DNA of 62,186 nt, taken from NCBI GenBank assembly GCA_038217425.1, contig JBBQPM010000012.1, positions 1 to 62,186 of the forward strand. Direction: 5' to 3'. A program made the translations under genes and the position numbers. Numbering within the stretch: the first letter of the stretch is position 1; each line of letters begins with the position of its first letter. A model generated the notes under the pieces. It was not told where the DNA came from. It did not search any database and worked only from the letters and a program-made list of their open reading frames with translations. Of this stretch, positions 50,533 through 58,617 are shown in pieces. Source of the DNA: JAIEPT01 sp038217425. GTDB taxonomy: Bacteria; Planctomycetota; Planctomycetia; Gemmatales; Gemmataceae.

Positions 50533-52740
50533 ATGGAGCAGCTTCTCAATGTCATCGAACGCACGTGGGGCTACCGCGAACTGCGCCCCCTGCAGCAGCC
50601 CGCCATGCAGGCCGTGCTCGACCAGCGCGATTCCCTCGTCGTCCTCCCCACCGGCGGCGGCAAGTCCCTCTGCTACCAGGCGCCCGCGCTGCTCCGCGGC
50701 GGCACCACCGTTGTCGTCTCCCCTCTCATCGCCCTCATGAAAGACCAGGTCGACGGGCTCGTCGAACTCGGCGTCAATGCCGTTCAGCTCGATAGCTCCC
50801 TCTCCGGAATGCAGCGCTCCGTCATCGAAGTCGAACTCACCCGCGGCGACATCCGTCTGCTCTTCGTCTCGCCCGAACGGATGGCGACGCCCGACTTCTG
50901 CGCCTTTCTGCAGCGGCTCAACATCCGCACCTTCGCCATCGACGAGGCGCACTGCATCAGCCACTGGGGCCATGATTTTCGCCCCGAATATCGCCTCCTG
51001 GGCCGAATCAAGGAACTCTTCCCCGAATCGAGCGTCCACGCTTATACCGCCACCGCGACGGAGAAGGTTCGTCTCGACATCTGCGCCCAGCTTCGCCTGA
51101 AAAACCCCGAAGTGCTCGTCGGCGATTTCGATCGACCCAATCTCTCCTACCGCATTCTCCCCCGGGGGAACGAGGATCAGCAAGTCCTCGACGTCTGCAA
51201 TCAGCACAAGGGGGAGCCCGGCATCATCTACTGCTTCCGCCGTAAGGACGTCGACAGTACGTACGCATTTCTCAAGGACCGCGGCTTCAACGCCATGCCC
51301 TACCACGCCGGCATGGAACCGATGCAGCGCAAGGTCGTCTCCGAGGCGTTCGCCGCCGAGCGCTGCGACATCGTCGTCGCCACCATTGCGTTTGGCATGG
51401 GCATCGATCGCTCGAACATCCGCTACGTGCTGCACACGTCGATGCCCAAGTCGATCGAGCACTACCAACAGGAAACGGGCCGAGCCGGCCGCGACGGACT
51501 CGAGGCCGACTGCGTGCTTCTTTATTCGGTGCAGGATCTTTTCGTTTGGCAAAAGCTCATGAAGAAGTCGGCGGAGGAAGCCGGCGCCACGCAGGAATTC
51601 ATCAAGAGCATCCTCAAGCATCTCGACGACCTCGATCGCTACCTGCGCGGCTCGATCTGCCGACACAAGTACCTCGTCGAATACTTCGGCCAAAGTTACG
51701 CGAACCCCAACTGCGCCGCCTGCGACATCTGCCTGGGCGATACCGAACCGGTCGCCGACAGCACCCTGATCGCACAGAAGATCCTCTCCTGCGTGGCCCG
51801 CGTCAAGGAAACCTACGGCGTCAACCACGTCATCAGCGTCCTGCGCGGCGAGCATTCGCCTCGAGTTCTCTCGCTCGGTCACGACAAGCTCAGCACCTTC
51901 GGCCTGCTCATGGACCATGGGGCGCCGACCTTGCGCGACTGGATTTTCCAGCTCATCGGCCAGGGCGTGCTGAAGCAAGAGGGCGCCGAGTATCCGGTGC
52001 TGAAGCTCAACGACGCCTCCTGGGAGGTGATGCGGAAGCAGCGGACGGTGAAGCTTGTGCAGGTCGCGCAGCCGAAGGAAGCGGGCAAGGCGAAGAAGTC
52101 CAAGAAGGCGGAGGAATCCTGGGAGGGCGTCGAACGGCCTTTGTTCGACGAGTTGCGCGAGTTCCGCAAGAACCTCGCCGCCGAGCGCGGCGTGCCGGCG
52201 TACGTCCTCTTCTACGACACCACGCTGCGCGAACTCGCGTCCATTCGCCCGACCACGCGCGCTGCCCTCGGACGTATCACCGGCATCAACGAAAAGAAGA
52301 TGACCGAGTTCGGCGAAGCCCTCCTGGTCATTATCCAGAACTACGCCAAGACTCACCGCGTCGACACCGACGTCAATGTCGCGCCGCGTCCCGAAGCGCC
52401 GCCGAAACCGTGGACCAAGCCCAAGGACGCCGACAATCCGCGCACCACCGTCGGCCAGGCGATCCAGATGTTCCGCCAGGGCCGGTCGATCGACGACGTC
52501 ATGGAGCAGACCGGCCGGGCGCGCGGCACCGTCGTCGAGTACCTGAGCGATTACCTGCACATCGACAAGCCGGCCGACGTCAACGCCTGGGTCGACCGTG
52601 TGACCTACGACCGCATCGCCGCCGCGGCCGTGAAACTGGGCCGGCAGAAGCTGAAGCCGATCTTCGCCGAGCTGGACGAAAAGATCCCTTACGAAACGAT
52701 TCGCATCGTCCTCTCCTGGCTCGATGCGACCAACGCGTGA
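50533..52740 (+). CDS. recQ: ATP-dependent DNA helicase RecQ
   Basis: 735 residues. Motif I LPTGGGKSLCYQ, DEAH box (IDEAHCISHWGHDFRPEY), TATATEKVR and QETGRAGRDG of superfamily 2 helicases. The zinc-binding RQC region has CRHKYLVEYF and CAACDIC; HRDC (RPLFDELREFRKNLA) starts near 535 and a C-terminal HTH_40-like region follows (YETIRIVLSWLDA). Unwinds recombination intermediates. TACAAT at 50521-50526 would start transcription at or near the ATG, suggesting a leaderless mRNA. Confidence 0.97.
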   Translation: MEQLLNVIERTWGYRELRPLQQPAMQAVLDQRDSLVVLPTGGGKSLCYQAPALLRGGTTVVVSPLIALMKDQVDGLVELGVNAVQLDSSLSGMQRSVIEVELTRGDIRLLFVSPERMATPDFCAFLQRLNIRTFAIDEAHCISHWGHDFRPEYRLLGRIKELFPESSVHAYTATATEKVRLDICAQLRLKNPEVLVGDFDRPNLSYRILPRGNEDQQVLDVCNQHKGEPGIIYCFRRKDVDSTYAFLKDRGFNAMPYHAGMEPMQRKVVSEAFAAERCDIVVATIAFGMGIDRSNIRYVLHTSMPKSIEHYQQETGRAGRDGLEADCVLLYSVQDLFVWQKLMKKSAEEAGATQEFIKSILKHLDDLDRYLRGSICRHKYLVEYFGQSYANPNCAACDICLGDTEPVADSTLIAQKILSCVARVKETYGVNHVISVLRGEHSPRVLSLGHDKLSTFGLLMDHGAPTLRDWIFQLIGQGVLKQEGAEYPVLKLNDASWEVMRKQRTVKLVQVAQPKEAGKAKKSKKAEESWEGVERPLFDELREFRKNLAAERGVPAYVLFYDTTLRELASIRPTTRAALGRITGINEKKMTEFGEALLVIIQNYAKTHRVDTDVNVAPRPEAPPKPWTKPKDADNPRTTVGQAIQMFRQGRSIDDVMEQTGRARGTVVEYLSDYLHIDKPADVNAWVDRVTYDRIAAAAVKLGRQKLKPIFAELDEKIPYETIRIVLSWLDATNA

Positions 52741-52750
52741 GCCAAAAAAA

Positions 52751-52848
52751 ACGAGCCACAGAGGGCACAGAGGACACCGAGAATAAAAAGCAGCGAACAT
52801 TGCGAAGCCGTTTTTTTCTCTGAGTTCTCTGTGCCCTCTGTGGCTCGT
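52751..52848. repeat. inverted repeat of the CACAGAG family, possible terminator
   Basis: Left arm 52751-52783 and right arm 52816-52848 (CTCTGTGCCCTCTGTGGCTCG...) are mostly complementary. Followed by GAGTCTTTTTTTT, so it could terminate recQ transcription. Same family as 32811-32906. Confidence 0.8.
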
Positions 52849-52900
52849 TTTGAGTCTTTTTTTTAGCCCGCGTCCCAAGCAAACCGCTGGAGGAAACCGC

Positions 52901-54283
52901 ATGCCGCTGCTCATCAAGAACGGCGAGATCGTCACCGCTGACGCTCGCTACCGCGCCGATATCCTCTGCGAGGGCCGAGCCGTCTCCCGTATCGGCGCCG
53001 ATCTGCCCGCCCCCGACGGCTGTGACGTCATCGACGCCGCGGGCAAGTACGTTTTCCCCGGCTTCATCGATCCGCACGTGCACATCTATCTGCCGTTCAT
53101 GGGGACGTTCGCCAAGGACACGTACGAGACCGCGAGCCGGGCCGCTCTTTTGGGGGGTACGACCACGTTCATCGAGATGATCTGCCCGGGCCGCGCCGAC
53201 GATCCGCTCGAAGCGTACGAGCTGTGGAAGTCACAGGCCGAGGGGCGCTCGGCGTGCGACTACGCGTATCACATGGGCGTGACGCGATTCGACGCCAAGA
53301 CGCCGGACCTCCTGCGCCGCATCGTCGCCGACGGTTGCGCGTCGTTCAAGGTCTTCCTCGCCTATAAGGGCGCCTTCGGCATCGACGACGCGGAACTCTT
53401 TCAGACGCTCGAACTCGCCAAGAAGCTCGGCGTCATCGTCATCGCGCATTGCGAGAACGCGGAGATCATCGCCCAGCGGCAGAAGTCGCTGCTCGCGGCA
53501 GGAAAAGTCGGCCCCGAGTGGCACGAGCCGTCGCGGCCGCCCGCCGTCGAAGCGGAGGGTTTGCAGCACCTGGCGAGTTTCGCGGAACTCACCGGCGCGC
53601 ACGTCTACGCGGTCCACACCTCCTGCGACGAAGCGCTGCAAGCCGCCCAGCGTGCCCGCACTCGCGGCGTCGCCCTCTGGGTCGAAACGGTGATTCCGTA
53701 TCTCGTACTGGACCGGACCTACGCGGAACGCCCTGACTTCGAGGGGGCCAAATACGTGATGTCGCCGCCGCTGCGCGAGGTACGCCATCAGCCGATCTTG
53801 TGGAACGCGTTGCGCACGGGCCTGATCGACACCGTCGCCACCGATCACGCCCCGTTCGATTTTCACGGCCAAAAGGAGATGGGCCGCGGCGATTTCACCC
53901 GGATCCCCAACGGCATCCCAAGCATCCAGGACCGCGTCCACCTGCTCTACACGCACGGCGTCGCCGCCGGGAAAATCGACCTACACCGTTTCGTCGAAGT
54001 CGCGTCGACCAACGCCGCGAAGCTCTTCGGCCTCTTCCCGCGCAAGGGCACGATCCAACCGGGCGCCGACGCCGACCTCGTCGTCTTCGACCCGAACTAC
54101 CGCGGCACGATCTCGGCGTCCGCGCAAACGATGAACGTTGACTACAGCGCCTTCGAGGGTTGGCCGATCCAGGGCCGAGCGGAGGTCGTGACGGTGAGGG
54201 GCCGAGTGCAAGTGCAAGACGGCAAGTTCGTCGGCAGCGGCGACATGGGGCGACTGCTTCGCCGCGAACCGACGCATGGGTAG
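52901..54283 (+). CDS. dihydropyrimidinase/hydantoinase
   Basis: 460 residues from ATG 52901 (TGGAGGA nearby). Amidohydrolase fold with the binuclear metal site: GFIDPHVHIYLP (two His), SFKVFLAYKG (carboxylated Lys in FLAYK), AHCENAE (His), HTSCDEA (His), ATDHAPFDF (Asp). This set matches dihydropyrimidinase. It hydrolyses 5,6-dihydrouracil or dihydrothymine. The PreA-like gene downstream (dihydropyrimidine dehydrogenase) supports a pyrimidine catabolism role; an interposed MazEF-like pair lies between them. Confidence 0.93.
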   Translation: MPLLIKNGEIVTADARYRADILCEGRAVSRIGADLPAPDGCDVIDAAGKYVFPGFIDPHVHIYLPFMGTFAKDTYETASRAALLGGTTTFIEMICPGRADDPLEAYELWKSQAEGRSACDYAYHMGVTRFDAKTPDLLRRIVADGCASFKVFLAYKGAFGIDDAELFQTLELAKKLGVIVIAHCENAEIIAQRQKSLLAAGKVGPEWHEPSRPPAVEAEGLQHLASFAELTGAHVYAVHTSCDEALQAAQRARTRGVALWVETVIPYLVLDRTYAERPDFEGAKYVMSPPLREVRHQPILWNALRTGLIDTVATDHAPFDFHGQKEMGRGDFTRIPNGIPSIQDRVHLLYTHGVAAGKIDLHRFVEVASTNAAKLFGLFPRKGTIQPGADADLVVFDPNYRGTISASAQTMNVDYSAFEGWPIQGRAEVVTVRGRVQVQDGKFVGSGDMGRLLRREPTHG

Positions 54284-54397
54284 TTCGCAAGACGCTATTT
54301 CCTTCTCGTACTTCGGAGAATAGAAAGGGCGGCGGAGGCGTGAATGCTGACTTCGAATGAGACCGATCTCAACCTCACCGCTGCCCGACAAACAAGA

Positions 54398-54426
54398 TTG
54401 ATCGGCCAAATCCGGCCTGTTATGAT
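54398..54426 (+). promoter_or_regulatory. promoter candidate of the MazEF-like pair
   Basis: TTGATC (54398-54403), 17-base spacer, TATGAT (54421-54426); a short inverted repeat GGCC-N6-GGCC lies inside the spacer and could be the operator for autoregulation. GAGGAA (54433-54438) precedes the ATG at 54445. Confidence 0.5.
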
Positions 54427-54444
54427 GAAAGCGAGGAATCCGCC

Positions 54445-54711
54445 ATGCTTGAATTGACCGCGCCGCAATGGCGAGACTTGAAACTTGCCGGGTCCGAAGT
54501 GTCGCTGTGCGATCCCGAATCGGGACAGCAGTACGTCGTGGTCAAGGCGGACGTTTACGCCCGCCTGCGACAACTTTTGGACGACAGCGATCTTTCGCCC
54601 GCAGAGCAATTGCACCTTCTCGCCAGATCGGGACAAGAAGCCGGCTGGGACGATCCAGCGATGGACGTTTACGATTGCTACGATGAAAGTCGCGGCAAGC
54701 TATGCCCCTAA
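54445..54711 (+). CDS. MazE-like antitoxin (candidate)
   Basis: 88-residue protein (MLELTAPQWRDLKL...) with no strong family signature. The context decides: it overlaps the MazF-like gene by 10 bases and shares its promoter. The C-terminal part (EAGWDDPAMDVYDCYDE) is acidic, as in MazE toxin-binding tails. Its DNA-binding fold cannot be stated. Confidence 0.72.
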   Translation: MLELTAPQWRDLKLAGSEVSLCDPESGQQYVVVKADVYARLRQLLDDSDLSPAEQLHLLARSGQEAGWDDPAMDVYDCYDESRGKLCP

Positions 54712-55061
54712 ATCGCGGCGATATCGTTCTAGTTCAAATTCCTGATACGTCGGGGAGGCCGGGGAAGGTTCGACCCGCACTTGTTGTCTCTGCAGATCGC
54801 AACAATCTACGTTCCCAAGATGTCATCGTGGCCATCGTCACCAGCACGACAAGACGAGCTAAAACTGAACCGACGCAATTCCTCGTCGAGCTCGCGACTC
54901 CCGAGGGAAAACAATCGGGCCTCCTCACCGATTCGTCAGTCAAGTGCGAACGGTTGCATACTCTCCTCCAATCGCTTGCCGTACGAGTGGTTGGCTCTCT
55001 TCCGGCCCCAACCATGCTTCAAATCGACGACTGCCTTAGGGCCGCACTTGACCTACTATGA
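54702..55061 (+). CDS. MazF/PemK-type mRNA interferase toxin
   Basis: 119 residues. NRGDIVLVQIPDTSGRPGKVRPALVVS matches the PemK/MazF beta-barrel start with the conserved Arg-Pro, and QSGLLTDSSVKCERLHTLL is the second motif. Family members cut mRNA. Paired with the upstream antitoxin. The pair sits between dihydropyrimidinase and PreA-like genes, likely an insertion into an older cluster. Confidence 0.93.
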   Translation: MPLNRGDIVLVQIPDTSGRPGKVRPALVVSADRNNLRSQDVIVAIVTSTTRRAKTEPTQFLVELATPEGKQSGLLTDSSVKCERLHTLLQSLAVRVVGSLPAPTMLQIDDCLRAALDLL

Positions 55062-55085
55062 AATCGCCGCAATGAGGACTTCATC

Positions 55086-56204
55086 ATGGCCGATCTCAGT
55101 CTCACTGTCGACGGACTGAAACTCCCCAACCCCTTCATCATTGGCTCCGGACCCCCCGGCACCAACGCCAACGTCATCGGCAAGGCGTTCGACGAGGGGT
55201 GGGGCGCTGTCGTTTGCAAGACGGTCAGCCTCGACGCCTCCAAGGTCGTCAACGTGCAGCCGCGCTACGGTCGGCTTCGCGCCGCTTCGGAGGAAATTAT
55301 CGGCTGGGAGAACATCGAACTTATCAGCGATCGACCGTTCGAGACCTGGATCGCGGAATTCAAGCAGATCAAGCAGAAGTACCCCGATCGCGTGCTGATT
55401 GCGTCGATCATGGAGGAGTATCGCCGCGACGCATGGATCGAGATTGTCGAGCGCTGCCAGGACGCGGGGGTTGATGCGCTCGAATGCAATTTCTCGTGTC
55501 CGCATGGATTGCCCGAGCGGCGCATGGGCTCGGCGATGGGGGAGAATCCGGAGCTTCTCGAGGAAGTGTGCCGCTGGGTGATGGGCGCCGCCAAGGTGCC
55601 GGTGTGGGCGAAAATGACGCCGAACGTGACGCATATCGAAGATCCGTCGCGTGCGGCCTTGCGTGCGGGGTGCCAGGGACTCTCCGCCATCAACACCATT
55701 CGCAGCGTTATCGGCGTCAATCTCGAGACGTTGCGGCCGGAGCCGTCGGTCGAGGGATACACGACGCCGGGGGGCTACTCGTGCAAAGCGATTATGCCGA
55801 TCGCCCTACGCATGTGCATGGAGTTGGCGACGATGACGGCCAAGGAGTTTCCGGGCCGATCGCTCTCGGGCATCGGCGGCATCGAGTCGGGACGCGATGC
55901 GGCGCAGTTTCTCCTGCTCGGCTGCGATACCGTGCAGGTCTGCACGCACGTCATGAAGGTCGGCTACCGCTGCGTGCGCGAGATGAAGGCGGAACTCTCG
56001 GCGTTCATGGACCAGCACGGCTTCCAGTCGCTCGCGGAATTCAAGGGGCTCAGCTTGCAGTATTTCACGACGCATTTCGATCTGGTACGCCGGCAAGCGG
56101 AAGCTCGTAAGGCGAAGGCCGCCTCGAGCGTGCCGATGAAGGCGGACCACGAATGGCGCGGGGACGAGTTCGTCAAGCAATCGGATGCTCTGGCACGCGG
56201 ATAA
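55086..56204 (+). CDS. preA: PreA-like dihydropyrimidine dehydrogenase / dihydroorotate dehydrogenase family
   Basis: 372-residue FMN-binding TIM barrel. Catalytic Cys138 in ALECNFSCPHGLPER, and FMN-site patterns such as VPVWAKMTPNVTHI and GIGGIESGRDAAQFLLLGCDTVQV match PreA. E. coli PreA (411 aa) ends with two [4Fe-4S] clusters; this protein lacks that C-terminal ferredoxin domain (no CxxCxxC). So electrons must come by another route, or the reaction is different. Symbol is provisional. 24 bases after the mazF-like gene. Confidence 0.82.
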   Translation: MADLSLTVDGLKLPNPFIIGSGPPGTNANVIGKAFDEGWGAVVCKTVSLDASKVVNVQPRYGRLRAASEEIIGWENIELISDRPFETWIAEFKQIKQKYPDRVLIASIMEEYRRDAWIEIVERCQDAGVDALECNFSCPHGLPERRMGSAMGENPELLEEVCRWVMGAAKVPVWAKMTPNVTHIEDPSRAALRAGCQGLSAINTIRSVIGVNLETLRPEPSVEGYTTPGGYSCKAIMPIALRMCMELATMTAKEFPGRSLSGIGGIESGRDAAQFLLLGCDTVQVCTHVMKVGYRCVREMKAELSAFMDQHGFQSLAEFKGLSLQYFTTHFDLVRRQAEARKAKAASSVPMKADHEWRGDEFVKQSDALARG

Positions 56205-56210
56205 AAAGGT

Positions 56211-58403
56211 TCAACTCGCCTTGGGCGAACGCTTGCGCGAACGCCCGCGCACCTTCGCCACCGGCATGGGTTCCGGCGCCACCTCCGCACTCCGTTTGAG
56301 CGAATTCTGGGCGGCGAGTTCCAGGAACCTTTCCTGACTACGCAGCACCGGTTGATTGGCGTCGCGCGGGGCACGGCGGTAGCTGCCGTCGGACATCAGT
56401 TCGCGCGCCTTGGCGTTATCGGCGAGCGCGCACGCCAGGATCTCGTGGATGAGCCGGTGCTTCAGTTCCGCCGTCTCGATCGGGAATGCCACCTCGACGC
56501 GGCGGCTCAGGTTGCGATCCATCCAGTCCGCGGAGCCGACGTAGACCTGCGGGTCGCCGGCGTTGTGGAAGTAAAAGATTCGGCTGTGTTCCAGGAAGCG
56601 GTCGACGATCGAGGTGACGCGGATGTTGTCGCTGACGCCGGCGATGCCGGGACGCAGGGCGCAGATGCCGCGGCAGATGATATCGATCTTCACGTTCGCC
56701 TGGCTCGCCTGATACAGCGCCTGGATGACTGCGGGCTCGAGCAGGCCGTTGATTTTGACGATGATTCGGCCCTGCTTGCCCTGCTGCTGATGGACGGCTT
56801 CCTGCTGGATCTTCTGGAGCATCCACGCCTGCATTCGGCTCGGCGCCACGATGATCTTGCGCCAGTGCGGCAACTCGCAGTACCCGGTGAGGTAATTGAA
56901 AAGAGCCGAGGCGTCGTCGCACAGATCGCTGTTGCACGAGAAGAGGCCCAGGTCGGTATAGACGCGCGCGGTCTGCGGATTGTAGTTCCCCGTCCCCATA
57001 TGAACGTACCTGCGAATCCCTTCCTCCTCCCGGCGGACGACGAGCGCGACCTTGCAATGGGTTTTGAGCCCGACGAAGCCGAAGACGACGTGCACGCCTG
57101 ACTTCTCGAGCTCGCGGGCCCAGAGGATGTTGCGTTCCTCGTCCATGCGGGCCTTGAGTTCGATGACCGCGGTCACCTGCTTGCCGTTCTCCGCCGCCTG
57201 CTGCAGCGCCTTGACGACGGGCGAATCGCTGCTCGTGCGGTAAAGCGTCTGCTTGATGGCGAGCACGCGTTCGTCGCGTGCGGCGTTCTCGATGAACTCC
57301 ACCACCGGCGCGAACGATTCGTACGGATGATGCACGAGGATGTCTTTGTTGCGAATCGCGGCGAAGATGTTGGCGGCGATCGCGAACTCGGGGACCGCCT
57401 GGGCGACGAACTGCGGATCGCGCAGCTGCGGAAATCCCGGCACGGCGTGCATCTGAAAGAGGCCGGTGAGATCGACGAAACTTCCGGACGGATAGACGTC
57501 GACCGGATCGAGATCGAGCGCCTGCATGAGAAAGCCGGTGACCTCGGGCCGGGCGCCCTCCTCGACTTCGAGCCGGACCGCGAAGCCGCGTCGGCGCTTG
57601 CGCACTTCTTCTTCGATCGCCTTGAGCAGGTCTTCGACGTCGTCGTCGTCGATCTCGTATTCGCTGTTGCGGGTCACGCGAAACGGCGAATCGTGCTCGA
57701 TCTGCATGCCCGGAAAGAGATCGTTGAGGTGCTGGCGGATGACCGATTCGAGCGGCACGAAGATCACGCCGCGGTCGCTGGAGAGTTGCACGAAACGCGA
57801 CAGGACGGCCGGCACCTGCACGACCGCGAAGAGCCGTTCCGGACTTCTCGGCCGGCGCAGGATGACCGCGAGGTTGAGCGATTTGTTGAGCAGATGCGGA
57901 AACGGATGCCCCTGATCGATCGCGAGCGGCGTCAGCACGGGAAAGATGTCCCTACGAAAACTATCCGTCAGGTTCTTGCGCTGTTCGTCGCTCAAATCCT
58001 TGAACGAGCGGAGAAAGATCCCTTCCTTTTCGAGGCTGGGGAGCAGTTCCAGACGAAACAGATCGCACGCCTGGCCGACGAGTTGCCGAACGGTTTGCGA
58101 GATCCGTTCGAGCTGTTCGCGCGGCGGCATGCGGTCGGCGCCCGAACCGAGGGCAATGCCCGCGAGCGATTTCTGCTGCAGGCCCCCCACGCGGACCATG
58201 AAGAACTCGTCCAGATTCGAGCTAAATATCGCCAGGAACTTGAGCCGTTCCAGCAGCGGCACGCTGGCATCCTGCGCTTCTTCGAGCACCCGGCGGTTGA
58301 ACTCCAGCCAGCTCAGCTCGCGATTGATGTACAGCGCCGGATCGTCGAGATTGACGGCCGGGGACGAGACTCGCGGCAATGCGGAAGCGGCTTGTTCGGC
58401 CAT
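56211..58403 (-). CDS. ppk: polyphosphate kinase 1
   Basis: 730 residues from ATG 58403; a longer frame reads through a repeat. N-terminal helices (LYINRELSWLEFNRRVLEEA), the PH-like domain, and the catalytic phospholipase-D-like parts are present: YVHMGTGNYNPQTARVYTDLG carries the phosphorylated His and YVGSADWMDRNLSRRVEVA a conserved Arg/Asp motif. Makes polyphosphate from ATP, at the inner membrane. Convergent with PreA (gap of 6 bases). Confidence 0.96.
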   Translation of the reverse strand: MAEQAASALPRVSSPAVNLDDPALYINRELSWLEFNRRVLEEAQDASVPLLERLKFLAIFSSNLDEFFMVRVGGLQQKSLAGIALGSGADRMPPREQLERISQTVRQLVGQACDLFRLELLPSLEKEGIFLRSFKDLSDEQRKNLTDSFRRDIFPVLTPLAIDQGHPFPHLLNKSLNLAVILRRPRSPERLFAVVQVPAVLSRFVQLSSDRGVIFVPLESVIRQHLNDLFPGMQIEHDSPFRVTRNSEYEIDDDDVEDLLKAIEEEVRKRRRGFAVRLEVEEGARPEVTGFLMQALDLDPVDVYPSGSFVDLTGLFQMHAVPGFPQLRDPQFVAQAVPEFAIAANIFAAIRNKDILVHHPYESFAPVVEFIENAARDERVLAIKQTLYRTSSDSPVVKALQQAAENGKQVTAVIELKARMDEERNILWARELEKSGVHVVFGFVGLKTHCKVALVVRREEEGIRRYVHMGTGNYNPQTARVYTDLGLFSCNSDLCDDASALFNYLTGYCELPHWRKIIVAPSRMQAWMLQKIQQEAVHQQQGKQGRIIVKINGLLEPAVIQALYQASQANVKIDIICRGICALRPGIAGVSDNIRVTSIVDRFLEHSRIFYFHNAGDPQVYVGSADWMDRNLSRRVEVAFPIETAELKHRLIHEILACALADNAKARELMSDGSYRRAPRDANQPVLRSQERFLELAAQNSLKRSAEVAPEPMPVAKVRGRSRKRSPKAS

Positions 58404-58430
58404 GAAGCAACCTCGTCGGCAAAGATTCTG

Positions 58431-58554
58431 GGAGCCCGCAGCGCCAGCAAGGATCGACTTCCTGGCCTTGCGGGCTCCAAAAGAGAACGCTTTTTCTGGG
58501 AATCCGCTGCTCAAGCAAGGGTTGACTCCCAGCCTTGCTTGCGCTGCGGGCTCC
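58431..58554. repeat. two hairpins of the GAGCCCGCAGCGC family
   Basis: First imperfect hairpin 58431-58478 (GGAGCCCGCAGCGCC... GCGGGCTCC), second 58504-58554 with right arm CCTTGCTTGCGCTGCGGGCTCC. Same family as 3537-3584. Lies between ppk and the ABC-2/CPBP gene. Confidence 0.75.
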
Positions 58555-58617
58555 AACGGACGCTACCTTGTTTCTACGATTCGAAGCGGACCGTGTTTGT
58601 GTGAAACCGATGAAGTT

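Noticed and set aside
50449..52935. N-terminal extension of the PQQ-repeat frame over recQ
   Set aside because: Antisense of recQ; the signal peptide at 50448 marks the true start.
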